Below, piece after piece: positions 7,301 through 13,205 of a stretch of DNA of 27,314 nucleotides. Within the stretch, counting starts at the first letter, position 1; each line of letters opens with the position of its first letter. A program made the translations under genes and the position numbers. The notes beneath the pieces were generated by a model that had not been told where the DNA came from, ran no database searches, and worked only from the letters and a program-made list of their open reading frames with translations. Where the stretch lies: positions 1 through 27,314 of IMG/VR virus record IMGVR_UViG_3300011114_000392; one strand, 5' to 3'. This DNA comes from a virus.

Positions 7301-7568
7301 CATCAAACCTCTGTAATTGAGCTTCAATTTCTGGTGGGTTCACAGCTTCTTCATCTCTTAAAACTGAAATAAGTTTATTTTTAAACCATTCAGACTTAGC
7401 TAAGTCTTCTTCTACATTACCCTTAAATGGATAGCGTAAGTCATACTTCATCTTACTACCTTTTAAGTATCCAACAAATTCTTCTCTAGTTAAACGACTT
7501 TCAATAATATCTATGGTTTCTAGGCCTCCGATATTATAATGTCTAGGGTGGTTTACGTTATCTGACAT
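7293..7568 (-). CDS. DUF3310 family protein (91 aa)
   Basis: The sequence follows the DUF3310 pattern closely: VNHPRHYNIGG, ETIDIIES, FVGYLKGSKMKYDLRYPFKG, EEDLAKSEWFKNKL. This small helical family is common in tailed phages and is sometimes loosely annotated as a nucleotide kinase; the biochemical role is not settled. The C-terminal tail (PPEIEAQLQRFDDE) is extra and acidic. AGGAGG lies 4 bases before the start. It is part of the leftward early operon. Confidence 0.85.
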   Translation of the reverse strand: MSDNVNHPRHYNIGGLETIDIIESRLTREEFVGYLKGSKMKYDLRYPFKGNVEEDLAKSEWFKNKLISVLRDEEAVNPPEIEAQLQRFDDE

Positions 7569-7576
7569 ACTGCCTC

Positions 7577-7804
7577 CTATAAATAAAATAACATTGATGA
7601 CTTCTTACGTGCCTTCATCAAAGACTGTTTATTAGTCAATGGCAATGGCAATTTAACAAGGCCTTGAGCTTCTAACATCTTGGCCCTATATTTGGTAATG
7701 TGGCATTCTCTGTATATTTGTTTTCTTATAGCTCCAGGATGCGCTTCCATATATGCTTTTATCTGTTCGGCTTTTTTTCTATCATCTAATACTGTATACA
7801 TCAT
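7577..7804 (-). CDS. Small helix-turn-helix-like protein (75 aa)
   Basis: Not firmly recognised. Residues about 10-52 (KAEQIKAYMEAHPG, then RKQIYRECHITKYRAKMLEAQGLV) read like a winged helix-turn-helix, with a basic C-terminus. It could be a DNA-binding regulator. Two ATGs are available (7804 and 7801); the first overlaps the preceding stop as ATGA. Its stop codon lies inside the ribosome site of the DUF3310 gene. Confidence 0.55.
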   Translation of the reverse strand: MMYTVLDDRKKAEQIKAYMEAHPGAIRKQIYRECHITKYRAKMLEAQGLVKLPLPLTNKQSLMKARKKSSMLFYL

Positions 7805-8007
7805 AGTCTCGTTTGCTCAAAACATTCTAAATGGCTTTTAGCAAATATATTAGGTTTAATTTCCTCATACAGTTCACCTTGAATACATTTTAAATTCATG
7901 TGGTATTTTTTCATGGTGCTGTTATATGTCATAACTGACCATGTAATTAAAGCACCAATAATAGCGCCTACAATTAAATAACCATTACCTTCATATTTAG
8001 AGTCCAT
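7801..8007 (-). CDS. Single-pass membrane protein, unknown (68 aa)
   Basis: One N-terminal transmembrane helix (residues 8-26, YLIVGAIIGALITWSVMTY) is followed by a hydrophilic domain with two Cys (LKCIQGELYEEI, HLECFEQ). Topology is probably N-in with the Cys domain in the periplasm. GGAGG lies 6 bases before the ATG at 8007; a longer frame to 8037 lies inside the upstream gene and lacks such a site. It overlaps the upstream gene by 11 bases. It does not show a lipobox or Pro-rich arm, so I do not call it a spanin. Confidence 0.65.
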   Translation of the reverse strand: MDSKYEGNGYLIVGAIIGALITWSVMTYNSTMKKYHMNLKCIQGELYEEIKPNIFAKSHLECFEQTRL

Positions 8008-8233
8008 TATTTGCCTCCACAAGTCTTTTTGAGTCATACTTATTCATTGCTTTGTACTCTTCAAATTCATCACCTCTAAACAATGGTGTTATTTTAATAT
8101 GATGGGTTGATCCTTTTAAGTCATTTAAGTATGAAAGTTCTTTTGGATGAAACGACCACAAGTAAGACTTTTTAAGCTCACCTGTTTTAATATCAAATTC
8201 TTCGTACAAGTACCCTACTGGCTCTGTCTTCAT
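7997..8233 (-). CDS. Small protein, unknown (78 aa)
   Basis: Not recognised. It begins MKTEPVGYLYEEFD and reads as a small alpha/beta protein (KKSYLWSFHP, HHIKITPLFRG) with a charged C-terminal helix. Small phage proteins opening with EPVAYLY-like motifs are frequent in early regions, with no known role. GAGG is 5 bases before the ATG. It lies in the middle of the leftward operon, 7 bases after the SleB-like gene. Confidence 0.6.
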   Translation of the reverse strand: MKTEPVGYLYEEFDIKTGELKKSYLWSFHPKELSYLNDLKGSTHHIKITPLFRGDEFEEYKAMNKYDSKRLVEANNGL

Positions 8234-8240
8234 AATGACC

Positions 8241-8594
8241 TCAATAAAATATGTGGTTACCTATCGCTACTTTAACTGGTTTATCATTGGCCCAAACAGG
8301 TTTTACATTTCTGCTATGAAAATATGTAGCGCCTTTTGTTGGGTCTTTTACTTTTCTATGCAGCACATTATACGCCATAGATATATAAGGTTGCAACTGA
8401 ATTGTGGAAGCTAATTGAACATTTCCAATAAAGGAAAATTGTTTTGGTTTGTATAGTTCGCTGCATACATTTTTAGTGCTTTGCGCTCTATTAAGTAATA
8501 CGTACATCACAGCAGTTTGACCAGAGGTTGGCTCTCCTCTACTTTCATGGTAGGCCGCCAAAGCCAGGCACAATGCTGCCGTTTCTATTCCCAT
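8241..8594 (-). CDS. SleB-like cell wall hydrolase (117 aa)
   Basis: The cell wall hydrolase (Hydrolase_2, SleB/CwlJ) core is clear: ALAAYHESRGE with the catalytic Glu at about residue 17, GQTAVMYVLLNR, then a C-terminal GATYFHSRNVKPVWA block. Proteins of this family cut peptidoglycan. No separate signal peptide or cell-wall-binding domain is seen; the hydrophobic start belongs to the first helix. AGGAG precedes the start, which overlaps the previous stop (TAATG). It sits in the early leftward operon, far from the lysis cassette, so it is probably not the main endolysin. Confidence 0.85.
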   Translation of the reverse strand: MGIETAALCLALAAYHESRGEPTSGQTAVMYVLLNRAQSTKNVCSELYKPKQFSFIGNVQLASTIQLQPYISMAYNVLHRKVKDPTKGATYFHSRNVKPVWANDKPVKVAIGNHIFY

Positions 8595-8863
8595 TATGAG
8601 TCTCCTTTTAAAGCATAATACTCATTATGTCCAAACTTTTGAATGAGCATGTTTTCAATATGGTGTCTATCATATCCTGATAAGATAAGACATATATCAG
8701 CTACAGGGTTTTTTTCTTTCATAAGCCAATTGTAAGACACCTTCCTACTATGCGTATTAGTACCGCATATCTCTGTTATGGCCTGGATCATCACAGCCAT
8801 TAATAATTTTCCTTCTGGTGTTAGTATAAGTTCTGATCTGAGTGACTCCTTTACCTCTATCAT
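8594..8863 (-). CDS. Small protein, unknown (89 aa)
   Basis: Not recognised. It is mostly helical (TPEGKLLMAVMIQAITEICG) with a C-terminal half HHIENMLIQKFGHNEYYALKG. AAGGAA lies very close to the ATG (2-3 bases), so the start is not certain. It is the last leftward gene before the pqqA interruption; whether it is transcribed from upstream across pqqA or from its own promoter is unclear, since no clear promoter is visible in 8864-8961 on the minus strand. Confidence 0.55.
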   Translation of the reverse strand: MIEVKESLRSELILTPEGKLLMAVMIQAITEICGTNTHSRKVSYNWLMKEKNPVADICLILSGYDRHHIENMLIQKFGHNEYYALKGDS

Positions 8864-8885
8864 TTCCTTACTTTCTTTTAATGTT

Positions 8886-8915
8886 TTTACTGATAGCGAA
8901 AATGCACTTTATAAC
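8886..8915 (+). promoter_or_regulatory. Candidate promoter for pqqA
   Basis: TTTACT (8886-8891, 4 of 6) and TATAAC (8910-8915, 5 of 6) are spaced 18 bases apart on the plus strand, about 45 bases before the pqqA start. A second -10-like GATAAT follows at 8917-8922. A plus-strand gene among minus-strand genes needs its own promoter, which makes this region a sensible place for one. Confidence 0.35.
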
Positions 8916-8961
8916 TGATAATGAAATGGCAATATTGCATTAACTAACCGAGGAATATATT

Positions 8962-9033
8962 ATGTGGACAACTCCAGCAGTTACAGAAATGCGTTTTGGC
9001 TTTGAAGTCACAATGTACGTAATGAACAAGTAA
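8962..9033 (+). CDS. pqqA: PQQ precursor peptide PqqA (23 aa)
   Basis: A 23-residue peptide that matches PqqA in length and in every key position. It opens MWTTPA, then has the R-x-G-F-E-V-T-M-Y core (RFGFEVTMY) with Glu15 and Tyr19, the two residues that PqqE joins and that become pyrroloquinoline quinone. Glu15, Tyr19 and a 23-aa length are the same as in Klebsiella PqqA. GAGGAA lies 6 bases before the ATG. No other pqq gene is in the window, so the peptide must be handled by host PqqD/E and later enzymes. It lies alone on the plus strand among minus-strand genes, with a hairpin after its stop, like a separately acquired cassette. PQQ is the cofactor of methanol and other alcohol dehydrogenases, so a role in host energy metabolism is inferred. 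Confidence 0.9.
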   Translation: MWTTPAVTEMRFGFEVTMYVMNK

Positions 9034-9042
9034 TATGTGTAT

Positions 9043-9071
9043 GGGGATGCGCCTTAAAACGGCACATCCTC
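9043..9071. terminator. Hairpin at the convergent end of pqqA and the SSB-tail gene
   Basis: An 11-pair stem (9043-9053 with 9061-9071, one C/A mismatch and one G-U pair) encloses a 7-base loop that contains the stop codon of the minus-strand gene. It lies 10 bases after the pqqA stop. Neither side has a strong U-run, so it may be a weak two-way terminator or an RNA-stabilising end. Confidence 0.4.
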
Positions 9072-9290
9072 TTCACCTTCAACTGCCGGCCCACTTGGAG
9101 CATACTCGCCTTTTGGTGTAATTTTACCTGTATACACCGGTCTTTTAGATCCTTCTTCTACTTCATTCTTAAACAATGCTAATGTATACTCTTTACCTTC
9201 TACATTAAGCATTAATGAAATATATTTATTTCCTGTTTTACTTTCACGTAGCCAACCTGCAGCTCTATTACTATTATCATATTCAGCCAT
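9054..9290 (-). CDS. DUF736-like small protein with SSB-type acidic tip (78 aa)
   Basis: The core (AAGWLRESKTGNKYISL, VEGKEYTLALFKNE, RPVYTGKI) is a small all-beta, OB-like protein resembling DUF736-type phage proteins. The last residues, EGEEDVPF, copy the acidic D-D-x-P-F tip by which bacterial SSB binds its partner proteins. It sits directly downstream of the YqaJ exonuclease and ERF annealing genes, so a ssDNA-binding or recombination-mediating role is likely. AAGGAG precedes the start. It is shorter than bacterial SSB (about 110 aa or more for the OB fold), so it is not a standard SSB. Confidence 0.65.
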   Translation of the reverse strand: MAEYDNSNRAAGWLRESKTGNKYISLMLNVEGKEYTLALFKNEVEEGSKRPVYTGKITPKGEYAPSGPAVEGEEDVPF

Positions 9291-9293
9291 ACT

Positions 9294-9842
9294 TTACTCC
9301 TTATTAAAAATTGGTTTTTTAGTCCAGCGTTTAGGCTCTATGTCATCTTCAACATATTTCATAAACGCTAGCGCTAATGGCGTATACCATTCAAGCCATG
9401 CTTTACTTCTGTCTACTACTTGTATTTTTGTTTCAGTAGGTGTCCATATATAAAAATAAGCGTGAGGCATTTTACATACTTCCATTTGCATTTGCATTTG
9501 AAAGTAATAGCGCTCTGGGATCTCAGGATATATTACTTGAGTATAGGGACACTTGATCTCAATGACATTTCCTTGGTAGTACCCATCCGGACTTGCACCA
9601 AATGGTAATTTGTCATGTAACACAAATTTGTTACCAGGCTCTACAATGTCATCAAACTCTTTTTCTAATGCAGATAATGCAATAGGCTCATGAATATTTC
9701 CATATTCAGTCATGTCATTACCTTCAAACGGTGGCTCACGTAAAGTCATTTGACGCCATAACTTTTGTCTTTCATATACAGCCGACCAGGCATTGCTAGC
9801 CGTAATTACGTTATGACGTCTATTATCACTTAAATGGCTCAT
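9294..9842 (-). CDS. YqaJ-type phage exonuclease (182 aa)
   Basis: Lambda-exonuclease-like YqaJ fold. Motifs in order: GNIHEPIAL (Glu52), FGASPDGYY (Asp86), VIEIKCPY (Glu95-x-Lys97) and the YYFQMQMQMEV helix with the conserved Gln residues at about 115-119. It should degrade one strand of dsDNA ends to leave 3' single strands for annealing. Its start overlaps the ERF stop as ATGA, so exonuclease and annealing protein are translated together, the usual phage recombinase pair. The next gene carries an SSB-like tail. The length is slightly short for the family but all catalytic residues are present. Confidence 0.9.
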   Translation of the reverse strand: MSHLSDNRRHNVITASNAWSAVYERQKLWRQMTLREPPFEGNDMTEYGNIHEPIALSALEKEFDDIVEPGNKFVLHDKLPFGASPDGYYQGNVIEIKCPYTQVIYPEIPERYYFQMQMQMEVCKMPHAYFYIWTPTETKIQVVDRSKAWLEWYTPLALAFMKYVEDDIEPKRWTKKPIFNKE

Positions 9843-10381
9843 GCAGACTTCTTAAGTTCGTTAGCAAACTCACGTAGTTTTTCTTGCAGTACTGGGCCTA
9901 ATGCAAAAAATGCTTTTTTAAGTTCACCTTTAGCATTGGCTTCAGTTAATGTATCTTTAGCTTTTTCAATATCAGCTTCAGTAATAACTTCTGCTTCAGG
10001 CTCAACAGGTCTAGCTGAGTCAATAGCGTCATGCTCAACTATCTCAAACGCATTTGTCCAAAGATACCTCCTCAAATAGGTCTGCACCGCTCCCAAATTT
10101 TGTACTTCATGACAACCTTTTAAAGCTGCTGAAGACATAGGGCATTTAAACTCTATAAATTGAGCCGGATCTTCTACGTCAGTAATGCTTAAAATTGCTA
10201 TATCTGTATAAAAAGTAACATGGCCACATAAACCAATTTCATTACATATATTCTGAATGGTAGGTAAAAAGTCACCTAACTCAAAATATTTATATCCTGC
10301 AAATTTATTAAGGCCTGACTTTTTCAGATCAGTATTTTGTAGCTTGATGCGTGCTTCCTGTAATTTTTTAAAGACTGTCAT
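9839..10381 (-). CDS. ERF-family ssDNA-annealing recombinase (180 aa)
   Basis: The N-terminal 120 residues carry ERF hallmarks: a basic lead, LNKFAGYKYFELGDFLPTI, and GAVQTYLRRYLWTNAFEI, matching the SYxxRY segment of ERF/Sak-type annealing proteins. A Glu/Pro linker (about residues 125-140) leads to a C-terminal helical piece (KKAFFALGPVLQEKLREF). It anneals complementary strands made by the YqaJ nuclease. The start at 10381 has AGGAG 7 bases upstream; the longer frame from 10471 overlaps a coiled-coil gene and has no ribosome site. Confidence 0.85.
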   Translation of the reverse strand: MTVFKKLQEARIKLQNTDLKKSGLNKFAGYKYFELGDFLPTIQNICNEIGLCGHVTFYTDIAILSITDVEDPAQFIEFKCPMSSAALKGCHEVQNLGAVQTYLRRYLWTNAFEIVEHDAIDSARPVEPEAEVITEADIEKAKDTLTEANAKGELKKAFFALGPVLQEKLREFANELKKSA

Positions 10382-10514
10382 CTTTACTCTCCTGTAACTG
10401 TTTAATTTGTAATTCTCTAATGTAATGTTCTTTTTGATCTGCTTTGTCATTTGACTCACGTAGATCTTCATTCATTAGCTGTAGTTGCTCAATAATTCTA
10501 TTTAATTCATCCAT
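10368..10514 (-). CDS. Small coiled-coil protein (48 aa)
   Basis: A short gene that fills the space before the ERF start. The product is almost one continuous charged helix (RIIEQLQLMNEDLRESN, then YIRELQIKQLQESKDD) with heptad spacing, so it is probably a dimeric coiled coil. GGAGG lies 6 bases before the ATG at 10514. Its 3' end overlaps the ERF start by 14 bases and contains the AGGAG that ERF uses. Such small helical proteins often pair with the recombinase, but no function can be assigned. Confidence 0.65.
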   Translation of the reverse strand: MDELNRIIEQLQLMNEDLRESNDKADQKEHYIRELQIKQLQESKDDSL

Positions 10515-10711
10515 AAAAAACCTCCGTAAATTAAGATGAGTAATAACACTATCACAATAAAACTATTAGACGCAAGTGTTTCTTCTTCAAAACTTTGATC
10601 ACGTTTATAGTCAGTACCATAACGCTCTCTATAAGTCCTGGGAGTTTTAAAGTCCCATTGGTTATACCAAGTATGGTGTTTATCTTTATCCCATCCCCAG
10701 TTATCCATCAT
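10502..10711 (-). CDS. Small C-terminal-anchor membrane protein (69 aa)
   Basis: A hydrophilic, aromatic-rich N-terminal half (NWGWDKDKHHTWYNQWDF, then RERYGTDYKRD) is followed by one membrane helix at the C-terminus (residues 50-67, SFIVIVLLLILIYGGFLW). This is tail-anchored topology with the N-terminus inside. AGGAG lies upstream of two adjacent ATGs (10711 and 10708), either of which may be used. It overlaps the neighbours on both sides. Function unknown; early expression. Confidence 0.65.
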   Translation of the reverse strand: MMDNWGWDKDKHHTWYNQWDFKTPRTYRERYGTDYKRDQSFEEETLASNSFIVIVLLLILIYGGFLWMN

Positions 10712-10814
10712 GCTTCTCCTGCTGCTCTAATTGATGCTGTTCTTCTAATTCTTTTTGTCTCCAGAATTCTTGTTGATCCAAGTATTCATCATAGTCTAAC
10801 CATCTTTCGTCCAT
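10701..10814 (-). CDS. Tiny Glu/Gln-rich protein (37 aa)
   Basis: A short gene between two overlapping neighbours. AAGGAGG lies 7 bases before the ATG at 10814, which itself overlaps the previous stop (TAATG). The product is acidic and helical (ERWLDYDEYLDQQEFW, then a run of Glu and Gln). The strong ribosome site and the chain of overlaps argue that it is translated. Function unknown. Confidence 0.55.
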   Translation of the reverse strand: MDERWLDYDEYLDQQEFWRQKELEEQHQLEQQEKHDG

Positions 10815-10996
10815 TATTCACCTCCTTTGATATTTGCAATATCATTTTCAAAGTCGGCAAATATTTCATCTATGGTTAAAGTTCTATGAGGGCCAGTTCT
10901 ATTAAAAAAGTTTTCAAATACGTTTGGGTTATTGTTTGCCCATTCACCACATTTAGGTACTGGTTTTAAGTTAGGTAATTTTTTGTTTGTATCCAT
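10814..10996 (-). CDS. Small protein, first gene of leftward operon (60 aa)
   Basis: Not recognised. The product has a basic start (NKKLPNLKPVPKCGEW) and an acidic C-terminal helix (IDEIFADFENDIANIKGG). AGGAG lies 8 bases before the ATG. It is the first gene of the leftward early operon and would be among the earliest proteins made after infection, so a host-takeover or regulatory role is possible but not shown. Confidence 0.6.
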   Translation of the reverse strand: MDTNKKLPNLKPVPKCGEWANNNPNVFENFFNRTGPHRTLTIDEIFADFENDIANIKGGE

Positions 10997-11029
10997 TATT
11001 CTCTCCTAGTTAATAAAGACTACAAAACG

Positions 11030-11059
11030 AATATTGATCTCTTTAAAAATAGAAGTCAA
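11030..11059 (-). promoter_or_regulatory. Leftward early promoter candidate
   Basis: Minus strand TTGACT (11054-11059, 5 of 6) and AATATT (11030-11035, 4 of 6) are 18 bases apart. They lie about 35 bases before the first leftward gene. The 200-base gap 10997-11196 otherwise holds only the divergent rightward promoter. Confidence 0.45.
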
Positions 11060-11081
11060 GTAATTTAGCAAAATATTTTTC

Positions 11082-11110
11082 TTGCTCTATTTTTTTGCTA
11101 GCAGTATACT
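11082..11110 (+). promoter_or_regulatory. Rightward early promoter candidate with palindromic spacer
   Basis: Plus strand TTGCTC (11082-11087, 3 of 6) and TATACT (11105-11110, 5 of 6) are 17 bases apart. The palindrome TGCTAGCA (11096-11103) occupies the spacer, as in the clamp promoter. The start would be near 11117, giving an 80-base leader before the first gene. Confidence 0.45.
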
Positions 11111-11196
11111 ACCGCTCTATGGATGATACAGTTGAATTTTGTAGGAAAGGACGTGTATTATACCATATTTCAACGTGTTACGCTTAAGGAGAGTGT

Positions 11197-11805
11197 ATGA
11201 AAATAAGAAATTGGAGTAAATATCAACATTACCACGACAGATGTCCGCCCTGGATAAAAGTCCATAGATCGTTATTAGATGACTTTGAATGGCATAATTT
11301 AGATCCATTATCCGCAAAAATGCTTATAAATTTATGGTTACTAGCAGCAGAGGATATTGATGGAAATTTACCTGCTATCGAGACTATGGCTTTTAGGCTT
11401 AGGATAGAAAAGTCTTTATTAATTAAATGTTTATCTTCACTCACACCATGGTTAGAAGAGCTAGATAGCAACGTGCTAGCAAACATGGAGCAAAGTGGGG
11501 GTACAGAGACAGAGACAGAGACAGAGACAGATCCTGTGGAGCAAGTCGCTATAGAAGAAAGTTTTAATAAATTCTGGAAGTCTTATCCGTCTATCAGAAA
11601 AGTAGCTAAACAAAAATGTTTTGAAAGATGGAGGTCAAAGAAGTATTATCAAATAGCTGATCAAATTATTTCTCATGTAGAAACAATGAAACAAAGTAAG
11701 CAATGGAAGGATGGGTACTCGCCAGCTCCAATAACTTACATTCAGCAAATGAGGTGGTTGGATGATATAGAAGTTGAACGTAAGCCATGGGAAGGTGGTA
11801 TATGA
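11197..11805 (+). CDS. O-like replication initiation / helicase-loading protein (202 aa)
   Basis: The N-terminal half (WSKYQHYHDRCPPWIKVHRSLL, then LWLLAAEDIDGNLPAI and MAFRLRIEKSLL) is a winged-helix domain found in many phage replication proteins. A low-complexity Thr-Glu linker (about residues 103-112) leads to a C-terminal FNKFWKSYPSIRKVAKQKCFERW block, like DnaT or replication-loader domains (FWxxYP). It probably binds the phage origin and recruits the helicase encoded next, as lambda O and P do. AAGGAGAG precedes the ATG. It is the first gene of the rightward operon and overlaps the helicase start as ATGA. Confidence 0.75.
   Translation: MKIRNWSKYQHYHDRCPPWIKVHRSLLDDFEWHNLDPLSAKMLINLWLLAAEDIDGNLPAIETMAFRLRIEKSLLIKCLSSLTPWLEELDSNVLANMEQSGGTETETETETDPVEQVAIEESFNKFWKSYPSIRKVAKQKCFERWRSKKYYQIADQIISHVETMKQSKQWKDGYSPAPITYIQQMRWLDDIEVERKPWEGGI
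11503..11530 (+). repeat. ACAGAG hexanucleotide repeat, about 4.7 copies
   Basis: Four perfect ACAGAG units plus a partial fifth encode the Thr-Glu linker of the O-like protein. Copy-number change would alter linker length by two residues without shifting the frame. Confidence 0.9.
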
Positions 11806-12713
11806 ACCTCAATGATGCAATTAATAAACTGACAGTTAGTCAACAAGAAGTAAATAACTTTTACAACGGAGAAACTTATGGTAACGAATTTAAAATTAAA
11901 AGTGCAAATATTTTTATTGATGATCTCATTAAATACTACTCTACTGAAATACATGCTGGCAAGACGCTACCGTGGACTAAAACGCATGATAAATTCCATG
12001 TTCGGCCAGGGGAGGTAACACTAATTACTGGCCCTAGCGGCCACGGCAAGTCAATGTGGCTTTCACAAGTTATATTGCATCTTATGAAAAGCTCAATATG
12101 TTTGGTAAGTAGCCTTGAGATGAGGCCAGTACTCACTATGGCACGCATGTTGGCCCAGGCATTAGGATCACAAGAGCCTACAGACGAATACGTTACTCGC
12201 TTCTGTGAGAGGGCGTCCAGTAAACTGTATATTTACGATCAAACTGGCGTTACTACATCTGAAGATATGATAGCTACATTATACTGGGGTAAGCATGTCC
12301 TCGGAGTTGAAGTATTTGTGATCGACTCACTAATGAAGATGGCTGACATAGCTGAAGATAATTACAATGCTCAAAAATTATTTGCTGATCGTTTAGCTGT
12401 AGTATGTAGAGACCTTAACATACATATTTTTTTAGTAGCACATACTAGAAAACTATCTGATGAAGAGCAGATACCTGACGCTACTGACATCATGGGTAGC
12501 TCGCATCTGCGCAACCTCAGCGATAACATCTTATGTTGCTGGAGGAACAGATACAAAGAGCGTTTGAAAGATGAAGGCAAAACTTCTGACGCTGATTTAA
12601 AAATTATTCCTGACGCAAAGATCTTCGTGCAAAAACAGCGTAATTTTCAGTTTGAAGGGTCATTCAATTTCTGGTATGATCCAAAAGGTTTACGTTATAA
12701 GGAGAGTCCATGA
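11802..12713 (+). CDS. DnaB-type replicative helicase, RecA core only (303 aa)
   Basis: Superfamily 4 helicase core. Walker A GPSGHGKS is at residues 77-84, the catalytic-type Glu in SSLEM at 106, Walker B VFVIDS at 171-176, and AHTRK (His214) matches motif H3. The C-terminal IMGSSHLRNLSDNIL and FVQKQRN blocks fit the DnaB arginine-finger region. It lacks a primase domain and the full DnaB N-terminal domain, so it would need host primase. It unwinds DNA as a hexamer at the fork. The start at 11802 overlaps the O-like stop (ATGA) with GGAAGGTGG upstream. Confidence 0.85.
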   Translation: MNLNDAINKLTVSQQEVNNFYNGETYGNEFKIKSANIFIDDLIKYYSTEIHAGKTLPWTKTHDKFHVRPGEVTLITGPSGHGKSMWLSQVILHLMKSSICLVSSLEMRPVLTMARMLAQALGSQEPTDEYVTRFCERASSKLYIYDQTGVTTSEDMIATLYWGKHVLGVEVFVIDSLMKMADIAEDNYNAQKLFADRLAVVCRDLNIHIFLVAHTRKLSDEEQIPDATDIMGSSHLRNLSDNILCCWRNRYKERLKDEGKTSDADLKIIPDAKIFVQKQRNFQFEGSFNFWYDPKGLRYKESP

Positions 12714-12889
12714 AAACAGCCAATGAATTTTTAAAAGAAATACAAGAAGTATTTGGGCCTGTAGAATACAGAGCTACGTCTAATGAAGGTAAAGTATTTA
12801 AAAGTAAAGGATGGGATAACAAATATGGCAAAGAGAATGACAGTAAACGAAGTGAATTTCCAAGAGTTCGTGGATATGGTCAAAAGTGA
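12710..12889 (+). CDS. Small protein, unknown (59 aa)
   Basis: A short gene starting in an ATGA overlap with the helicase stop, with GGAGAG 4 bases upstream. The product starts with an acidic helix (NEFLKEIQEVFG) and turns basic and polar (KVFKSKGWDNKYGKENDSKR). It overlaps the NinB start by about 65 bases, which is longer than usual here; its strong ribosome site and coupling favour it being real. Function unknown. Confidence 0.55.
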   Translation: MKTANEFLKEIQEVFGPVEYRATSNEGKVFKSKGWDNKYGKENDSKRSEFPRVRGYGQK

Positions 12890-13205
12890 AATTAAAACTA
12901 ATGGCCATGTTGATGTAAAGTTTTCTGACGGTGGTAAGAAGTTAAGAAGTAACTCACAGAATGATAAGTACTGGGCCATGTTAAAAGAGTTGGGTGACTA
13001 CCTCGGATACCATGACTATGAACTTCATGAACTATTAACATTTCAAAACTTATCTGAAACTAAAATAGTCGCTGGCCGTCCTGTTACACACGTAAGATCA
13101 ACTACTGATCTTGATACTCACGAATTTTCTGACTACCTTGAACAGGTAAGACGGTTTGGTATTGAATACGGTTTTAGGTTTCCAAGTGATATATCGCAAC
13201 ACTAA
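12825..13205 (+). CDS. ninB: NinB-family recombination protein (126 aa)
   Basis: The block RSNSQNDKYWAMLKELGDYLG matches the NinB/Orf core (SxxQNxxxWxxLxD), followed by ELHELLTF and THVRSTTDLDTHEFSDYLEQVRR. Lambda NinB (Orf) is a recombination mediator that binds SSB and ssDNA and helps load recombinases. It opens a short nin-like region that leads to the Q-like gene. The start is uncertain: 12825 is preferred, 12837 is possible, and a longer frame from 12783 has no ribosome site. Confidence 0.8.
   Translation: MAKRMTVNEVNFQEFVDMVKSEIKTNGHVDVKFSDGGKKLRSNSQNDKYWAMLKELGDYLGYHDYELHELLTFQNLSETKIVAGRPVTHVRSTTDLDTHEFSDYLEQVRRFGIEYGFRFPSDISQH

Noticed and set aside
7801-8007. Small membrane protein considered as a spanin
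   Set aside because: No lipobox, no Pro-rich arm and it lies away from the lysis cassette on the early strand.
9834-10079. Plus-strand frame opposite the ERF gene
   Set aside because: Antisense to a clear gene, Ser/Ala-rich, no ribosome site.
11119-11187. 22-aa frame in the leader of the rightward operon
   Set aside because: No ribosome site; it would have to be translated from a nearly leaderless start, and nothing in the peptide is recognisable.
10997-11196. Search for a repressor, integrase or att site around the early control region
   Set aside because: The gap holds two promoters only; no repressor, integrase or tRNA-like sequence was found, so a lysogenic lifestyle is not supported within this window.
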